From positions 16,505,001 to 16,569,000 of the forward strand of contig NC_079885.1 in NCBI RefSeq assembly GCF_029227915.1: 64,000 bases of DNA, given 5' to 3'. This DNA comes from Hydractinia symbiolongicarpus. Taxonomy: Eukaryota > Cnidaria > Hydrozoa > Anthoathecata > Hydractiniidae. Shown piece after piece: positions 1-9,638 of this stretch. Within the stretch, counting starts at the first letter, position 1. Every line of letters starts with the position of its first letter. A program made the position numbers and the translations under genes. The notes below the pieces were generated by a model, which saw nothing but the letters and a program-made list of their open reading frames with translations, ran no database searches and was not told the origin of the DNA.

Positions 1-1
1 C

Positions 2-183
2 AGTCCCAATGGAAAACAACGTGCCAAGTCGTTTTCTTTGGCACTTTGGCGTTAGAAGACCGGCAACTACGCGCACAGTCCTCCAAATCCTGTAACATGG
101 CCTTTTACAGACTAATAAAGGTCTTACACGCAAATCACGTTCTTCCACGTCCCCAGCAAGGTTACCAATGGTCTAGTGTTCCC
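2..183. repeat. Satellite monomer subtype A (exemplar)
   Basis: This subtype is marked by CCTTGGCGTTAGAAGACCGG (here CTTTGG at the start of that block), AACTACGCGCACAGTCCTCC and TACAGACTAATAAAGGTC. Its 3' part ends CCCCAGCAAGG. It lacks the GGCGCCATGG block found in most other subtypes. It follows F in the canonical order and precedes B. A variant with ACTACGAGCACAG is common. Copies at 22728, 51204, 52838, 54227 and 59118 have lost one base in CAACTACGCG (now CAACTCGCG). Confidence 0.9.
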
Positions 184-364
184 AGTCTTAATGGAATATG
201 ATGTCTCAAGTCCTTTTCCTTGACGCCATGGCTTTAGAACACTCTTAGCTACGTGCACAGCCCCCTGTAACCCGTATTATTGCCGTCGCAGCCTAAAAAA
301 GGCCTTAGACGTAAACCACGTGCTTTCACGCTCCCGGTCACGCTACCATTGATCTAGTCCTTCA
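184..364. repeat. Satellite monomer subtype B (exemplar, 181 bp)
   Basis: Marked by ACACTCTTAGCTACGTGC, CCCCTGTAAGCCG, ATTATTGCCGTCGCAG and CCTTAGACGTAAACCACG, ending TACCATTGATCTAGTCC. B is usually 181 bp, or 180 bp where CTCCCAGCCAGG is shortened to CTCCCACCAGG (for example 2184-2363). This largely explains why the array drifts slightly below 182 bp per monomer. In this copy the AATAAA hexamer is replaced by CCTAAAAAAGG. A related form B' has GATCACTCTTAGC and GTAAGCAGTAATATTGCCG (exemplar 1275-1455). Confidence 0.88.
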
Positions 365-546
365 AGTCTCAATGGACTCCGACTTGCCAAGTCGTTCTCC
401 TTAGCGTCATGGGTTTAGAGCACTGTGAACTATATGCACAGCCCTCTAAATGCTGCAATATGTCCTTTTACAGACTAATAAAGGCCTTGCACGTAAATCA
501 CGTTCTTCCACGTCCCCAGCAAGGCTACCAATGGCCTATTGTTCCC
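365..546. repeat. Satellite monomer subtype C (exemplar)
   Basis: Marked by CTCCGACTTGCCAAGTCG, TTCTCCTTAGCGTCATGG, GAGCACTGTGAACTATG (or GAGCACCGTGAACTATG) and AATGCTGCAATATGTCC. It follows B and precedes D. Because this subtype is open in one frame, it yields a recurrent 63-codon frame across the window. The frame ends at TAG just past the monomer boundary, in the following D monomer (GCGTTAG), and has no gene-like features. Confidence 0.9.
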
Positions 547-728
547 AGTCTCAATGGACTACAACGTGCCAAGTCCTTTTCCTTGGCGCTATGGCGTTAG
601 AACACTGTTAACTACGTGTACGGCCCTTTGAACGCTGTAATATGGCCTTTTGCAGACTAATAAAGGCCTTACACGTAAACCAAGTGCTTTTACGCTCCCA
701 ACCAGGCTACCATTGGTCTAGTGTTCTC
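547..728. repeat. Satellite monomer subtype D (exemplar)
   Basis: Marked by GACTACAACGTGCCAAGTCC, GGCGCTATGGCGTTAGAAC, GTACGGCCCTTTGAACGC and a 3' end GCTTTTACGCTCCCAACC. Most D copies carry an imperfect dyad centred on CACGTG (see 5400-5420); this copy has CCAAGTG instead. In the 48-62 kb part of the array the variant GAACGGCCCTTTG predominates. Confidence 0.9.
663..670. other. AAGGCCTT palindrome next to AATAAA (in D)
   Basis: AATAAAGGCCTTA is found in many subtypes, giving an 8-bp palindrome AAGGCCTT that overlaps a polyadenylation-like hexamer AATAAA. A uses AAAGGTCTT instead, and E and H use AAAGGCGTT, so the palindrome is subtype-dependent. Confidence 0.75.
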
Positions 729-910
729 AGTCTCAATGGAATATGACGTCCCAAGTCATTTTCCTTTGCGCCATGGCTTTAGCACACTGTTAACTCCGTG
801 CAAAGCCCTCTAAAGGCTGTAATTTGGCCATTTGCAGCCTAATAAAGGCGTTATACGTAAATACCGTCGTTCCAACTGCCTGCGCAGGTTACCATAGGAG
901 TAGTCCTTCC
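729..910. repeat. Satellite monomer subtype E (exemplar)
   Basis: Marked by TAGCACACTGTTAACTCCG, GCAAAGCCCTC, GGCGTTATACGTAAATACCG and CTGCCTGCGCAGG, ending CCATAGGAGTAGTCC. It contains two perfect palindromes, TACGTA (854-859) and CCTGCGCAGG (879-888). A later form has CAGCCTGATAAAGGCATTA, as at 20365-20546 and 22546-22727. Confidence 0.9.
879..888. other. CCTGCGCAGG perfect palindrome (in E)
   Basis: A 10-bp perfect palindrome in the 3' part of most E and H monomers. It is disrupted in some copies (CCTGGGCAGG near 40193, CCTGTGCATG in L at 33318). It could support a short hairpin. No binding protein can be named from the sequence. Confidence 0.8.
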
Positions 911-1092
911 AGTCTCAATGGACTATAACGTCCCAATTCCTTTTCCTTGACGCCATGGCTATAGAACACTGTTAACTACGTGCACAGCCCTCTAAAATCA
1001 GTAATACGGCCTTTTGCAGCGTAATAAAGCCTTTACACGTAAATACCGTGATTCCACCACCCTCCGCCGGATACCATTAGTCTAGTCCTTCC
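911..1092. repeat. Satellite monomer subtype F (exemplar)
   Basis: Marked by GTCAGTAATACGGCC (here ATCAGTAATACGGCC), TAATAAAGCCTTTACACG and CGTGATTCCACCACCCTCC, ending ATACCATTAGTCTAGTCC. The 3' part has two forms, CTCCGCCGGATACC and CTCCGCGGGATACC. The second creates a CCGCGG palindrome. F is the monomer most often absent from the canonical order, for example E runs directly into A at 4001 and 49024. Confidence 0.9.
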
Positions 1093-1455
1093 AGTCCCAA
1101 TGGAATACAACGTGCCAAGTCGTTTTCTTTGGCACCTTGGCGTTAGAAGACCGGCAACTACGCGCGCAGTCCTCCAAATCCTGTAACATGGCCTTTTACA
1201 GACTAATAAAGGTCTTACACGTAAATCACGTTCTTCCACGTCCCCAGCAAGGTTACCAATGGTCTAGTGTTCCCAGTCTTAATGGAATATGACGTCTCAA
1301 GTCCTTTTCCTTGACGCCATGGCTTAAGATCACTCTTAGCTACGTGCACAGTCCCCTGTAAGCAGTAATATTGCCGTCGCAGCCTAATAAAGGCCTTAGA
1401 CGTAAACCACGTGCTTCCACGCTCCCAGCCAGGCTACCATGGATCTAGTCCTTCG

Positions 1456-1637
1456 AGTCTCAATGGACTATGACGTCCCAAGTCCTTTTCCTTGGCGCCA
1501 TGGCTTTAGAACAATGTTAACTCCGTGCACAGCCCTCTAAATGCTGTAACATGGCCTTTTGCAGACTAATAATGGCTTTAAACGTAAATACTGTCGTTCC
1601 ACGTCCCCAGCAAGGCTACCAATGGTCTAGTGTTCCC
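1456..1637. repeat. Satellite monomer subtype G (exemplar)
   Basis: Marked by GAACAATGTTAACTCCG, AATGCTGTAACATGGCC and CTAATAATGGCTTTAAACG. The last motif destroys the AATAAA hexamer present in most other monomers. G follows B' and precedes H. Many G monomers elsewhere are fused to a J-like 3' half (GGCAGTAATATGG), for example twice in a row around 15111-15474. Confidence 0.88.
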
Positions 1638-1819
1638 AGTCTTAATGGAATATGACGTGCCAAGTCCTTTTCCTTGACGCCATGGCTATAGAACACTGTT
1701 AACTACGCGCACAGTCTTCTAAAGGCTGTAATATGGCCATTTGCAACCTAATAAAGGCGTTATACGTAAATACCGTTGTTCCACCTGCCTGCGCAGGTTA
1801 CCATAGGAGTAGTCCTTCC
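1638..1819. repeat. Satellite monomer subtype H (exemplar)
   Basis: Marked by GCTATAGAACACTG, ACTACGCGCACAGTC, TTGCAACCTAATAAAGGCG and CGTTGTTCCACCTGCC. Its 3' end shares the CCTGCGCAGG palindrome with E. An 8-bp palindrome ATGGCCAT lies at 1733-1740. A form with TTTGGAGCCTAATAAAGG replaces TTTGCAACC in the 24-27 kb and 53-60 kb parts. Confidence 0.85.
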
Positions 1820-4110
1820 AGTCTCAATGGACTATAACGTCCCAAGTCCTTTTCCTTGACGCCATGGCTATAGAACACTGTTAACTACGTGCACAGCCCT
1901 CTAAAGTTAGTAATACGGCCTTTTGCAGCCTAATAAAGCCTTTACGCGTAAATACCGTGATTCCACCACCCTCCGCGGGATACCATTAGTCTAGTCCTTC
2001 CAGTCCCAATGGACTACAACGTGCCAAGCCGTTTTCTTTGGCACCTTGGCGTTAGAAGACCGGCAACTACGAGCACAGTCCTCCAAATCCTGTAACATGG
2101 CCTTTTACAGACTAATAAAGGTCTTACACGTAAATCACGTTCTTCCACGCCCCCAGCAATGTTACCAATGGTTTAGTGTTCCCAGTCTTAATGGAATATG
2201 ACGTCTCAAGTCCTTTTCCTTGACGCCATGGCTTTAGAACACTCTTAGCTACGTGCACAGCCCCCTGTAAGCCGTATTATTGCCGTCGGAGCCTAATAAA
2301 GTCCTAAGACGTAAACCACGTGCTTCCACGCTCCCACCAGGCTACCCATGATCTAGTCCTTCGAGTCTTAATGGACTATGACGTCCCAAGTCCTTTTCCT
2401 TGGCGCCATGGCTTTAGAACACTGTTAACTCCGTGCACAGCCCTCTAAAGGCTGTAATATGGCCATTTGCAGCCTAATAAAGGCGTTATACGTAAATACC
2501 GTGTTTCCACCACCCTCCGCGGGATACTATTAGTCTAGTCCTTCCAGTCCCAATGGACTACAACGTGCCAAGTCGTTTTCTTTGGCACCTTGGCGTTAGA
2601 AGATCGGCAACTACGCGCACAGTCCTCTAAATGCTGTAACATGGCCTTTTACAGACTAACAAAGGTCTTACACGCAAATCACGTTCTTCCACGCCCCCAG
2701 CAAGGTTATCAATGGTCTAGTGTTCCCAGTCTTAATGGAATATGACGTCCCAAGTCCTTTTCCTTGACGCCATGGCTACAAAACACTGTTAACTACGCGC
2801 ATAGTCCTTTAAATGCTGTAACATGGCCTTTTGCAGACTAATAAAGGCCTTAGACGTAAACCACGTGCTTTCACGCTCCCGGCCAGGCTACTATTGATCC
2901 AGTCCTTCAAGTCTCAATGGACTCCGACTTGCCAAGTCGTTCTCCTTAGCGTCATGGCTTTAGAGCACCGTGAACTATGTGCACAGCCCTCTAAATGCTG
3001 CAATATGTCCTTTTACAGACTAATAAAGGCCTTGCACGTAAATCACGTTCTTCCACGTTCCCAGCAAGGCTACCAATGGCCTAGTGTTCTCAGTCCCAAT
3101 GTATATGACGTCCCAAGTCATTTTCCTTGGCGCCATGGCTTTAGCACACTGTTAACTCTGTGCAAAGCCCTCTAAAGGCTGTAATATGGCCATTTGCAGC
3201 CTAATAAAGGCGTTATACGTAAATACCGTCGTTCCAACTGCCTGCGCAGGTTACCATAGGAGTAGTCCTTCCAGTCTCAATAGACTATAACGTCCCAAGT
3301 CCTTTTCCTTGACGCCATGGCTATAGAACACTGTTAACTACGTGCACAGCCCTCTAAAGTCAGTAATACGGCCTTTTGCAGCCTAATAAAGCCTTTACAC
3401 GTAACTACTGTGATTACACCACCCTCCGCCGGATACCATTAGTCTAGTCCTTCCAGTCCCAATGGAAAACAACGTGCAAAGTCGTTTTCTTTGGCACCTT
3501 GGCGTTAGAAGACCGGCAACTACGAGCACAGTCCTCCAAATCCTGTAACATGGCCTTTTACAGACTAATAAAGGTCTTACACGCAAATCACGTTCTTCCA
3601 CGTCCCCAGCAAGGCTACCAATGGCCTATTGTTCCCAGTCTCAATGGACTACAACGTGCCAAGTCCTTTTCCTTGGCGCTATGGCGTTAGAACACTGTTA
3701 ACTACGTGTACGGCCCTTTGAACGCTGTAATATGGCCTTTTGCAGAATAATAAAGGCCTTACACGTAAACCAAGTGCTTTTACGCTCCCAACCAGGCTAC
3801 CATTGGTCTAGTGTTCTCAGTCTCAATGGAATATGACGTCCCAAGTCATTTTCCTTTGCGCCATGGCTTTAGCACACTGTTAACTCCGTGCAAAGCCCTC
3901 TAAAGGCTGTAATATGGCCATTTGCAGCCTAATAAAGGCGTTATACGTAAATACCGTCGTTCCAACTGCCTGCGCATGTTACCATAGGAGTAGTCCTTCC
4001 AGTCCCAATAGAATACAACGTGCCAAGTCGGTTTTTTTGGCACCTTGGCGTTAGAAGACCGGCAACTACGCGCACAGTCCTCCAAATCCTGTAGCATGGC
4101 CTTTTACAGA

Positions 4111-6838
4111 CTAATAAAGGTCTTACACGTAAATCACGTTCTTCCACGTCCCCAGCAAGGTTACCAATGGTCTAGTGTTCCCAGTCTTAATGGAACATGA
4201 CGTCTCAAGTCCTTTTCCTTGACGCCATGGCTTTAGATCACTCTTAGCTACGTGCACAGCCCCCTGTAAGCAGTAATATTGCCGTCGCAGCCTAATAAAG
4301 GCCTTAGACGTAAACCACGTGCTTCCACGCTCCCAGCCAGGCTACCATGGATCTAGTCCTTCGAGTCTCAATGGACTATGACGTCCCAAGTCCTTTTCCT
4401 TGGCGCCATGGCTTTAGAACAATGTTAACTCCGTGCACAGCCCTCTAAATGCTGTAACATGGCCTTTTGCAGACTAATAATGGCTTTAAACGTAAATACT
4501 GTCGTTCCACGTCCCCAGCAAGGCTACCAATGGTCTAGTGTTCCCAGTCTTAATGGAATATGACGTGCCAAGTCCTTTTCCTTGACGCCATGGCTATAGA
4601 ACACTGTTAACTACGCGCACAGTCCTCTAAAGGCTGTAATATGGCCATTTGCAACCTAATAAAGGCGTTATACGTAAATACCGTTGTTCCACCTGCCTGC
4701 GCAGTTTACCATAGGAGTAGTCCTTCCAGTCTCAATGGACTACAACGTCCCAAGTCCTTTTCCTTGACGCCATGACTATAGAACACTGTTAACTACGTGC
4801 ACAGCCCTCTAAAGTTAGTAATACGGACTTTTGCAGCCTAATAAAGCCTTTACGCGTAAATACCGTGATTCCACCACCCTCCGCGGGATACCATTAGTCT
4901 AGTCCTTCCAGTCCCAATGGACTACAACGTGCCAAGCCGTTTTCTTTGGCACCTTGGCGTTAGAAGACCGGCAACTACGAGCACAGTCCTCCAAATCCTG
5001 TAACATGGCCTTTTACAGACTAATAAAGGTCTTACACGTAAATCACGTTCTTCCACGCCCCCAGCAATGTTACCAATGGTTTAGTGTTCCCAGTCTTAAT
5101 GGAATATGACGTTTCAAGTCCTTTTCCTTGACGCCATGGCTTTAGAACACTCTTAACTACGTCCACAGCCCCCTGTAAGCCGTATTATTGCCGTCGCAGC
5201 CTAATAAAGGCCTTAGACGTAAACCACGTACTTTCACGCTCCCGGCCAGGCTACCATTGATCTAGTCCTTCAAGTCTCAATGTACTCCGACTTGCCAAGT
5301 CGTTCTCCTTAGCGCTATGGCGTTAGAACACTGTTAACTACGTGTACGGCCCTTTGAACGCTGTAATATGGCCTTTTGCAGACTAATAAAGGCCTTACAC
5401 GTAAACCACGTGCTTTTACGCTCCCAACCAGGCTACCATTGGTCTAGTGTTCTCAGTCTCAATGGAATATGACGTCCCAAGTCATTTTCCTTGACGCCAT
5501 GGCTTTAGTACACTGTTAACTCCGTGCAAAGCCCTCTAAGGGCTGTAATATGGCCATTTGCAGCCTAATAAAGGCGTTATACGTAAATACCGTCGTTCCA
5601 AAGGCCTGCGCAGGTTACCATAGGAGTAGTCTTTCCAGTCTCAATGGACTATGACGTCCCAAGTCCTTTTCCTTGACGCCATGGCTATAGAACACTGTTA
5701 ACTACGTGCACAGCCCTCTAAAGTCAGTAATACGGCCTTTTGCAGCCTAATAAAGCCCTTACACGTAAATACCGTGATTCCACCACCCTCCGCGGGATAC
5801 CATTAGTCTAGTCCTTCTAGTCCCAATGGACTACAACGTGCCAAGTCGTTTTCTTTGGCACCTTGGCGTTAGAAGACCGGCAACTACGAGCACAGTCCTC
5901 CAAATCCTGTAACATGGCCTTTTACAGACTAATAAAGGTCTTACACGCAAATCACGTTCTTTCACGCTCCCAGCCAGGCTACCATTGATCTAGTCCTTCG
6001 AGTCTCAATGGACTATGACCTCCCAAGTCCTTTTCCTTGGCGCCATGGCTTTAGAGCACTGTGAACTATGTGCACAGCCCTCTAAATGCTGCAATATGTC
6101 CTTTTACAGACTAATAAAGGCCTTGCACGTAAATCACGTTCTTCCACGTCCCCAGCAAGGCTACCAATGGCCTATTGTTCCCAGTCTCAATGGACTACAA
6201 CGTGCCAAGTCCTTTTCCTTGGCGCCATGGCTTTAGAACAATGTTAACTCCGTGCACAGCCCTCTAAGTGCAGTAATATGGCCATTTGCAGCCTAATAAA
6301 GGCCTTACACGTAAATCACGTTCTTCCACGTCCCAAGCAAGGCTACCAATGGTCTAGTGTTCCCAGTCTTAATGGACTATGACGTCCCAAGTCCTTTTCC
6401 TTGGCGCCATGGCTATAGAACACTGTTAACTACGTGCACAGCCCCCTAAAGGCAGAAATATGGCCATTTGCAGCTTAATAAAGGCCTTACACGTAAACCA
6501 CGTGCTTTTACGCTCCCACCCAGGCTACCATTGGTCTAGTGTTCTCAGTCTCCATGGAATATGACATCCCAAGTCATTTTCCTTGGCGCCATGGCTTTAG
6601 TACACTGTTAACTCCGTGCAAAGCCCTCTAAGGGCTGTAATATGGCCATTTGCAGCCTAATAAAGGTCTTACACGCAAATCACGTTCTTCCACGCTCCCA
6701 GCCAGGCTACCATTGATCTAGTCCTTCGAGTCTCAATGGACTATGACGTCCCAAGTCCTTTTCCTTGGCGCCATGGCTGTAGAACACTGTTAACTATGTG
6801 CACAGCCCTCTAAAGGCAGTAATATGGCCATTTGCAGC
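4111..6838. repeat. 2,728-bp tandem duplication, copy 1
   Basis: Fifteen monomers repeated with a shift of exactly 2,728 bp. Read from the phase mark at 4183 the order is B', G, H, F, A, B, C/D hybrid, E, F, A/B hybrid, G/C hybrid, D/J hybrid, J, E with an A/B-like 3' half, and J/A. Identity begins at the CTAATAAAGG block at 4111, inside an A monomer. A few single-base differences separate the two copies by eye. Confidence 0.9.
5400..5420. other. Dyad CGTAAA-9 nt-TTTACG around CACGTG (in D)
   Basis: In most D monomers, 6-bp inverted arms CGTAAA (5400-5405) and TTTACG (5415-5420) flank nine bases that contain CACGTG (5407-5412). CACGTG is the E-box/G-box core bound by bHLH and plant bZIP proteins. 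The same element recurs in D monomers across the array. Confidence 0.75.
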
Positions 6839-9566
6839 CTAATAAAGGTCTTACACGTAAATCACGTTCTTCCACGTCCCCAGCAAGGTTACCAATGGTC
6901 TAGTGTTCCCAGTCTTAATGGAACATGACGTCTCAAGTCCTTTTCCTTGACGCCATGGCTTTAGATCACTCTTAGCTACGTGCACAGCCCCCTGTAAGCA
7001 GTAATATTGCCGTCGCAGCCTAATAAAGGCCTTAGACGTAAACCACGTGCTTCCACGCTCCCAGCCAGGCTACCATGGATCTAGTCCTTCGAGTCTCAAT
7101 GGACTATGACGTCCCAAGTCCTTTTCCTTGGCGCCATGGCTTTAGAACAATGTTAACTCCGTGCACAGCCCTCTAAATGCTGTAACATGGCCTTTTGCAG
7201 ACTAATAATGGCTTTAAACGTAAATACTGTCGTTCCACGTCCCCAGCAAGGCTACCAATGGTCTAGTGTTCCCAGTCTTAATGGAATATGACGTGCCAAG
7301 TCCTTTTCCTTGACGCCATGGCTATAGAACACTGTTAACTACGCGCACAGTCCTCTAAAGGCTGTAATATGGCCATTTGCAACCTAATAAAGGCGTTATA
7401 CGTAAATACCGTTGTTCCACCTGCCTGCGCAGTTTACCATAGGAGTAGTCCTTCCAGTCTCAATGGACTACAACGTCCCAAGTCCTTTTCCTTGACGCCA
7501 TGACTATAGAACACTGTTAACTACGTGCACAGCCCTCTAAAGTTAGTAATACGGACTTTTGCAGCCTAATAAAGCCTTTACGCGTAAATACCGTGATTCC
7601 ACCACCCTCCGCGGGATACCATTAGTCTAGTCCTTCCAGTCCTAATGGACTACAACGTGCCAAGCCGTTTTCTTTGGCACCTTGGCGTTAGAAGACCGGC
7701 AACTACGAGCACAGTCCTCCAAATCCTGTAACATGGCCTTTTACAGACTAATAAAGGTCTTACACGTAAATCACGTTCTTCCACGCCCCCAGCAATGTTA
7801 CCAATGGTTTAGTGTTCCCAGTCTTAATGGAATATGACGTTTCAAGTCCTTTTCCTTGACGCCATGGCTTTAGAACACTCTTAACTACGTCCACAGCCCC
7901 CTGTAAGCCGTATTATTGCCGTCGCAGCCTAATAAAGGCCTTAGACGTAAACCACGTACTTTCACGCTCCCGGCCAGGCTACCATTGATCTAGTCCTTCA
8001 AGTCTCAATGTACTCCGACTTGCCAAGTCGTTCTCCTTAGCGCTATGGCGTTAGAACACTGTTAACTACGTGTACGGCCCTTTGAACGCTGTAATATGGC
8101 CTTTTGCAGACTAATAAAGGCCTTACACGTAAACCACGTGCTTTTACGCTCCCAACCAGGCTACCATTGGTCTAGTGTTCTCAGTCTCAATGGAATATGA
8201 CGTCCCAAGTCATTTTCCTTGACGCCATGGCTTTAGTACACTGTTAACTCCGTGCAAAGCCCTCTAAGGGCTGTAATATGGCCATTTGCAGCCTAATAAA
8301 GGCGTTATACGTAAATACCGTCGTTCCAAAGGCCTGCGCAGGTTACCATAGGAGTAGTCTTTCCAGTCTCAATGGACTATGACGTCCCAAGTCCTTTTCC
8401 TTGACGCCATGGCTATAGAACACTGTTAACTACGTGCACAGCCCTCTAAAGTCAGTAATACGGCCTTTTGCAGCCTAATAAAGCCCTTACACGTAAATAC
8501 CGTGATTCCACCACCCTCCGCGGGATACCATTAGTCTAGTCCTTCTAGTCCCAATGGACTACAACGTGCCAAGTCGTTTTCTTTGGCACCTTGGCGTTAG
8601 AAGACCGGCAACTACGAGCACAGTCCTCCAAATCCTGTAACATGGCCTTTTACAGACTAATAAAGGTCTTACACGCAAATCACGTTCTTTCACGCTCCCA
8701 GCCAGGCTACCATTGATCTAGTCCTTCGAGTCTCAATGGACTATGACCTCCCAAGTCCTTTTCCTTGGCGCCATGGCTTTAGAGCACTGTGAACTATGTG
8801 CACAGCCCTCTAAATGCTGCAATATGTCCTTTTACAGACTAATAAAGGCCTTGCACGTAAATCACGTTCTTCCACGTCCCCAGCAAGGCTACCAATGGCC
8901 TATTGTTCCCAGTCTCAATGGACTACAACGTGCCAAGTCCTTTTCCTTGGCGCCATGGCTTTAGAACAATGTTAACTCCGTGCACAGCCCTCTAAGTGCA
9001 GTAATATGGCCATTTGCAGCCTAATAAAGGCCTTACACGTAAATCACGTTCTTCCACGTCCCAAGCAAGGCTACCAATGGTCTAGTGTTCCCAGTCTTAA
9101 TGGACTATGACGTCCCAAGTCCTTTTCCTTGGCGCCATGGCTATAGAACACTGTTAACTACGTGCACAGCCCCCTAAAGGCAGAAATATGGCCATTTGCA
9201 GCTTAATAAAGGCCTTACACGTAAACCACGTGCTTTTACGCTCCCACCCAGGCTACCATTGGTCTAGTGTTCTCAGTCTCAATGGAATATGACATCCCAA
9301 GTCATTTTCCTTGGCGCCATGGCTTTAGTACACTGTTAACTCCGTGCAAAGCCCTCTAAGGGCTGTAATATGGCCATTTGCAGCCTAATAAAGGTCTTAC
9401 ACGCAAATCACGTTCTTCCACGCTCCCAGCCAGGCTACCATTGATCTAGTCCTTCGAGTCTCAATGGACTATGACGTCCCAAGTCCTTTTCCTTGGCGCC
9501 ATGGCTGTAGAACACTGTTAACTATGTGCACAGCCCTCTAAAGGCAGTAATATGGCCATTTGCAGC
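6839..9566. repeat. 2,728-bp tandem duplication, copy 2
   Basis: Near-identical to 4111-6838. Differences I can see include CAGTCCTAATGG near 7639 against CAGTCCCAATGG near 4911, and CAGTCTCAATGG near 9274 against CAGTCTCCATGG near 6546. The join lies in monomer 6729-6910, which starts as J and finishes as A, so the crossover lay in or near the shared CTAATAAAGG block. After 9566 the sequence follows J rather than starting a third copy. Confidence 0.9.
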
Positions 9567-9638
9567 CTAATAAAGGCCTTACACGTAAATCACGTTCTTC
9601 CACGTCCCCAGCAAGGTTACCAATGGTCTAGTGTTCCC
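9457..9638. repeat. Satellite monomer subtype J (exemplar)
   Basis: Marked by GGCAGTAATATGGCC with an otherwise consensus-like body: GGCGCCATGG, CAGCCTAATAAAGGCC and CCCCAGCAAGG. J is not in the first 2 kb but is frequently inserted between other subtypes. Examples are near 6365, 21829, 25105, 31681 and 58215. Copies near 6365 and 9093 have GGCAGAAATATGG. It may be nearest to an ancestral consensus, but that is a guess. Confidence 0.82.

Larger units (their letters stand above)
2..1092. repeat. Six-monomer HOR module A-B-C-D-E-F
   Basis: Six consecutive monomers of distinct subtype run A (2-183), B (184-364), C (365-546), D (547-728), E (729-910), F (911-1092). The same order recurs as the backbone of the array, although often with a member skipped or fused. 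Examples are B-C-D-E around 22010-22727, A-B-C-D-E-F around 25816-27088 and B-C-D around 45500-46045. Subtypes differ at many fixed positions, whereas copies of one subtype are nearly identical. That is the defining signature of a higher-order repeat. Confidence 0.85.
1093..2001. repeat. Five-monomer HOR module A-B'-G-H-F
   Basis: A second module follows the first and shares its A, B and F members but replaces C-D-E with G-H. It runs A (1093-1274), B' (1275-1455), G (1456-1637), H (1638-1819), F (1820-2001). Together with 2-1092 it makes an 11-monomer unit of 2,000 bp. A spacing of exactly 2,000 bp also links 16541-17052 with 18541-19052. Module A-B'-G-H-F recurs at 4001-4909 and, through duplication, at 6729-7637. 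Confidence 0.8.
1..4110. repeat. Array segment 1: canonical HOR, then a rearranged copy
   Basis: Order read: A B C D E F A B' G H F A B G/E/F-hybrid A, then a mixed H/G/B monomer (2728-2909), C (2910-3091), E (3092-3272, D skipped), F, an A/C hybrid (3455-3636), D, E (3819-4000) and A at 4001 with F skipped. Segment 511-900 reappears at 3601-3990 (shift 3,090 bp). Segment 1093-2300 reappears from about 4002 (shift about 2,909 bp). No gene, RNA or mobile element is visible. Confidence 0.85.

Noticed and set aside
1-182. Internal half-monomer period (about 91 bp dimer origin)
   Set aside because: I compared halves by eye (CCTTTTCC...CATGGC against GGCC...TTTGCAG) and found no convincing alignment.
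409-600. Recurrent 63-codon + strand open frame in C monomers (also with longer leaders at 6015, 8743, 10198, 43331, 44968)
   Set aside because: It lies inside a tandem monomer, changes amino acids freely between copies, and the unit length (182) is not a multiple of 3. There is no domain, signal or gene structure. It recurs only because the monomer recurs.
1033-1239. Recurrent 68-codon - strand open frame across F/A boundaries
   Set aside because: Same reasoning: it spans the end of F and most of A, and appears wherever F-A is intact. There is no sign of coding constraint or conserved motif.
2831-3175. Longest open frame in the window (about 114 codons)
   Set aside because: Its length results from a 1-bp loss at the C/E junction that joins two chance frames. 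The flanks and composition are ordinary satellite.
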